Made by a program: the position numbers and the translations under genes
Shown: positions 61,780 to 64,000 of the stretch, piece after piece
Layout: every line of letters starts with the position of its first letter
Position numbering within the stretch: the first letter of the stretch is position 1
The notes under the pieces: model-generated
Database searches by the model: none
Seen by the model: the letters and a program-made list of their open reading frames with translations, nothing else
What the model was told of the DNA's origin: nothing
Assembly (NCBI GenBank): GCA_903885795.1
Contig: CAISJV010000019.1
Coordinates: forward strand, 1 to 64,000
Length of the DNA stretch: 64,000 bases
From: an uncultured delta proteobacterium
Lineage (GTDB): Bacteria; Desulfobacterota; Syntrophia; Syntrophales; UBA8958
Direction of reading: 5' to 3'

Positions 61780-63627
61780 ATGGGGCGCTTGAATAAACCG
61801 CTCATCACCCCGGAAAGAGGGGAAGCTGATTCCTTCTGGGGTGGTGTCGTCAAGGCCATGGGGCTTGTCTTCGGAGACATCGGCACCAGTCCAATCTATA
61901 CCCTCGCGGTGGTCTTCGCCCTAACGAAGCCCACATACGACCATGTACTGGGTATTCTCTCTCTCGTCATCTGGACCCTCACGATTCTTGTCACCATTGA
62001 ATACGCCTGGCTCGCCACCAGCCTCTCCTACAAAGGGGAAGGTGGGGCGATCGTGCTCCAAAGAATCCTCATTCCCCTCCTCAAATCGGGCCGGGCAACG
62101 GCATTTGTGGGTATTCTGACCTTCGTCGGCGTTTCCCTTCTCCTCGGAGACGGGGTCATCACCCCTGCCATCAGTATCCTTTCCGCCGTGGAGGGCATCG
62201 ATATCATCCCGGGAATGGAAGGAACGGGGAGTCATGTTTTGCTTGCCATTGCCATGTGCATCACCGTGGTCCTCTTTCTATTTCAATATCGCGGCACAGA
62301 CCGGATCGCCTGGGCCTTCGGTCCCGTCATGCTCATCTGGTTTATCGCCCTTGCCGCCTCGGGACTTGCCTCCATTCTTACCATGCCCGAGATCGTCAAG
62401 GCCGTCAGTCCCTGGTACGCCATCAAGTTTCTCACCGAAAACGGGGTTGCGGGCTTCTTTGTCCTCTCCGAGGTAATCCTCTGTGCTACCGGAGGAGAAG
62501 CCCTCTATGCAGACATGGGTCACCTCGGCCGCAAACCGATCGTCCATGCCTGGTATTTTGTCTGGGTCGCCCTGATGATTAACTATCTCGGCCAGGGGGT
62601 CTTCGCCCTGCAACACCCGGAGGCAAAGGTAATGATCTTCGGAATGGTTCAACACCAGGCCCCTTTGCTATACATCCCCTTTCTTATCCTGGCCATCACC
62701 GCCACCGTCATTGCCTCCCAGGCCATGATCAGCGGCGTTTTTTCCGTGGTCTATCAAGCGATCACGACCCGGGCCATGCCCCTGATGAAGATCAGCTACA
62801 CATCCCGAGCCATGCAGTCTCAGATCTACATCGGTTCCGTGAACTGGATCCTTATGTTGGGAGTCCTGTTTATGATGATTGTCTTCCAGAAATCTTCGAA
62901 CCTTGCCGCTGCCTACGGGATGGCCGTTACGGGCTCCATGACTATCACGGCCATCGTCATGACCATGGTTTTCTACCATAAGACCAAGTGGAAGGTTCCC
63001 ATCGCCGCCGCCGTCGCAGTTATAAATCTTATGTATCTGACGTCCACCTTCTACAAGTTCCCCCACGGCGCCTACTGGTCACTGGTCATTGCCGCCTTTC
63101 CCCTGGCGATCATGCTCATCTGGACCCAGGGTCAGAAACGTCTCTACCAGCGCCTTATGCCTCTTCCTTTCGATACCTTCCTGGTCAGTTATGAACAGGT
63201 GTACGGCAAAGGAAGGACCATCCCCGGGACGGCCCTCTTCTTCGTGCGCAGTCTGGACTTTGTCTCGCCCTATATCGTTCATTGCATCCTGAGCAGCAAT
63301 ATCATCTACGAGCGAAACATCCTCACCTCCATTATCCGGACAGATCAACCCTACGGGATGAAGGTCGATTACCGTCGGGATATAGGAACTGGTCTGGATT
63401 ACTTCGAAATACAAGCCGGCTACATGACCTTTGTCAATGTGGAGGCCCTTTTGAACCATTACGGGATCAAGGCAAAGATCATTTTCTACGGCGTGGAGGA
63501 CATCATTGCGAAAAACCCCGTCTGGTGGATCTTCAGCACGATCCGGAAGCAATCAACCAATTTCGTCCAGTTCTACAAGCTCCCCGCCAGCAAGCTCCAT
63601 GGCGTCGTCACCCGCATCGAAATGTAA
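61780..63627 (+). CDS. kup: Kup-type low-affinity potassium transporter
   Basis: A 615-residue K+/H+ symporter of the HAK/KUP family with about 12 membrane helices. Marks: GLVFGDIGTSPIYTL near residue 29, YKGEGGAIVLQ, LLGDGVITPAISILSAVEG, GGEALYADMGHLG, and ASQAMISGVFSV. The soluble C-terminal domain includes FFVRSLDFVSPYIVHC and GYMTFVNVEALL. The start has only a weak ribosome site (GGACGG). It follows the CC/Se-motif gene by 39 bases. Confidence 0.95.
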   Translation: MGRLNKPLITPERGEADSFWGGVVKAMGLVFGDIGTSPIYTLAVVFALTKPTYDHVLGILSLVIWTLTILVTIEYAWLATSLSYKGEGGAIVLQRILIPLLKSGRATAFVGILTFVGVSLLLGDGVITPAISILSAVEGIDIIPGMEGTGSHVLLAIAMCITVVLFLFQYRGTDRIAWAFGPVMLIWFIALAASGLASILTMPEIVKAVSPWYAIKFLTENGVAGFFVLSEVILCATGGEALYADMGHLGRKPIVHAWYFVWVALMINYLGQGVFALQHPEAKVMIFGMVQHQAPLLYIPFLILAITATVIASQAMISGVFSVVYQAITTRAMPLMKISYTSRAMQSQIYIGSVNWILMLGVLFMMIVFQKSSNLAAAYGMAVTGSMTITAIVMTMVFYHKTKWKVPIAAAVAVINLMYLTSTFYKFPHGAYWSLVIAAFPLAIMLIWTQGQKRLYQRLMPLPFDTFLVSYEQVYGKGRTIPGTALFFVRSLDFVSPYIVHCILSSNIIYERNILTSIIRTDQPYGMKVDYRRDIGTGLDYFEIQAGYMTFVNVEALLNHYGIKAKIIFYGVEDIIAKNPVWWIFSTIRKQSTNFVQFYKLPASKLHGVVTRIEM

Positions 63628-63636
63628 GTTTGATCG

Positions 63637-63837
63637 TCATTCACTCTTACCCTTGATTTTATTAGTTTCTGCCGCATTGTCCGATTTTATCTCCGGTTCA
63701 TCCATGGCTTTTTTAAATCCTTTGATCGCCTTGCCAAGGGAATCCCCGATACCACTGATCTTACCGGGGCCAAACACGATCAGGGCAATCAGAAGGACCA
63801 CCACCAGGTGCATGGGCTGAAACAATCCTTGAAACAT
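63637..63837 (-). CDS. tatA: Twin-arginine translocase subunit TatA/TatE
   Basis: A 66-residue TatA-type protein: one short membrane helix (about 9-21), the FGPGKISGIGDSLGKAIKGFKKA hinge and amphipathic helix, and a charged tail. Its length fits TatA/TatE better than TatB. Ribosome site AAGGAG. It is convergent with kup, 9 bases apart. No tatC is in the window. Confidence 0.9.
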   Translation of the reverse strand: MFQGLFQPMHLVVVLLIALIVFGPGKISGIGDSLGKAIKGFKKAMDEPEIKSDNAAETNKIKGKSE

Positions 63838-63870
63838 AATGTAATCTCCTTAAAAAGTAACCTCAATAAA

Positions 63871-63925
63871 TCCCTCCCCCCGACCTTAATCAACAGGGGC
63901 GGGAGGAGGGCGGTCAAGGAGGGAT
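63871..63925. repeat. GC-rich REP-like imperfect palindrome
   Basis: CCCTCCCCCC and GGGGCGGGAGG are complementary blocks upstream of tatA, similar in style to the repeats at 1369 and 31107. The rest of 63838-64000 shows no gene. Confidence 0.35.
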
Positions 63926-64000
63926 CTTGACTCTTTTATAGCTCTATTTAATTGTTTTTGTGTTTTTATCCTCCCCCTTCATAAGAAAAACCTTCTTTCC

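Overview
The window reads as chromosome of a strictly anaerobic member of the Desulfobacterota (old Deltaproteobacteria). I infer a Syntrophales-like (Syntrophus/Smithella) relative. The reasons are an aldehyde:ferredoxin oxidoreductase with its polyferredoxin, iron alcohol dehydrogenases, a lactate permease, a pyruvoyl-type arginine decarboxylase, many PAS-rich hybrid kinases, members of two (seleno)protein families, and palindromic REP/MITE-like repeats of the kind common in these genomes. This is inference from gene content; no rRNA or tRNA gene is present to confirm it. Coding density is high and no gene is cut by either edge.

Layout. 0-0.6 kb: a tiny unknown gene followed by palindromes and a possible structured RNA. 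0.7-7 kb (minus): a cell-wall amino-sugar set (M15 peptidase, DUF4922 HIT-like protein, two-domain GT2, AmgK-like kinase, MurU-like uridylyltransferase, SMP-30 lactonase) with a MITE at the 3' end of the GT2 gene; a SpoIID/LytB protein at 16-17.6 kb probably belongs to the same theme. 7.3-14.5 kb (plus): TrmB-type regulator, then BKACE, cyclase-family hydrolase and a complete branched-chain-amino-acid-type ABC transporter, one catabolic operon. 14.6-28.5 kb: signalling block (PAS-LuxR, PAS-GGDEF, two tandem hybrid kinases, a degenerate GGDEF protein) interrupted by a molybdopterin oxidoreductase. 28.6-30.5 kb: two secreted proteins, one an isochorismatase fold lacking its catalytic Cys, the other a chagasin-MliC fusion. 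30.6-36.9 kb (minus): truA, unknown, two Fe-ADH paralogues (one lacking all metal ligands), AOR and polyferredoxin. 37-43.6 kb: cytochrome c', HD-GYP sensor, polysaccharide deacetylase, third hybrid kinase.

43.8-50.4 kb (minus) is the most unusual block: two prepilin-like proteins with C-terminal LamG/DUF1080-like domains, a zinc-ribbon/TM/pilin-core protein between them, a GspE/PilB-type ATPase fused to a receiver domain, a stand-alone HPt protein and an SH3-NlpC/P60 lipoprotein. This may be a phosphorelay-controlled, adhesin-bearing pseudopilus. 50.5-52.4 kb (plus): cNMP-binding protein, a glutaredoxin-like Uxx-star protein whose TGA is very probably selenocysteine (Sec-Gly-Val-stop with a SECIS-like hairpin), ferritin-like protein and arginine decarboxylase. 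52.5-64 kb: alpha/beta hydrolase, HEAT-repeat protein, mobB, lactate permease, an unknown, cstA, a CC/Se-motif protein, kup and tatA.

Working together: several genes point to regulated exchange with the cell surface (wall turnover, secreted inhibitors, pseudopilins) under a dense phosphorelay and c-di-GMP network. The metabolic genes point to fermentative or syntrophic redox chemistry using W/Mo enzymes and selenium.
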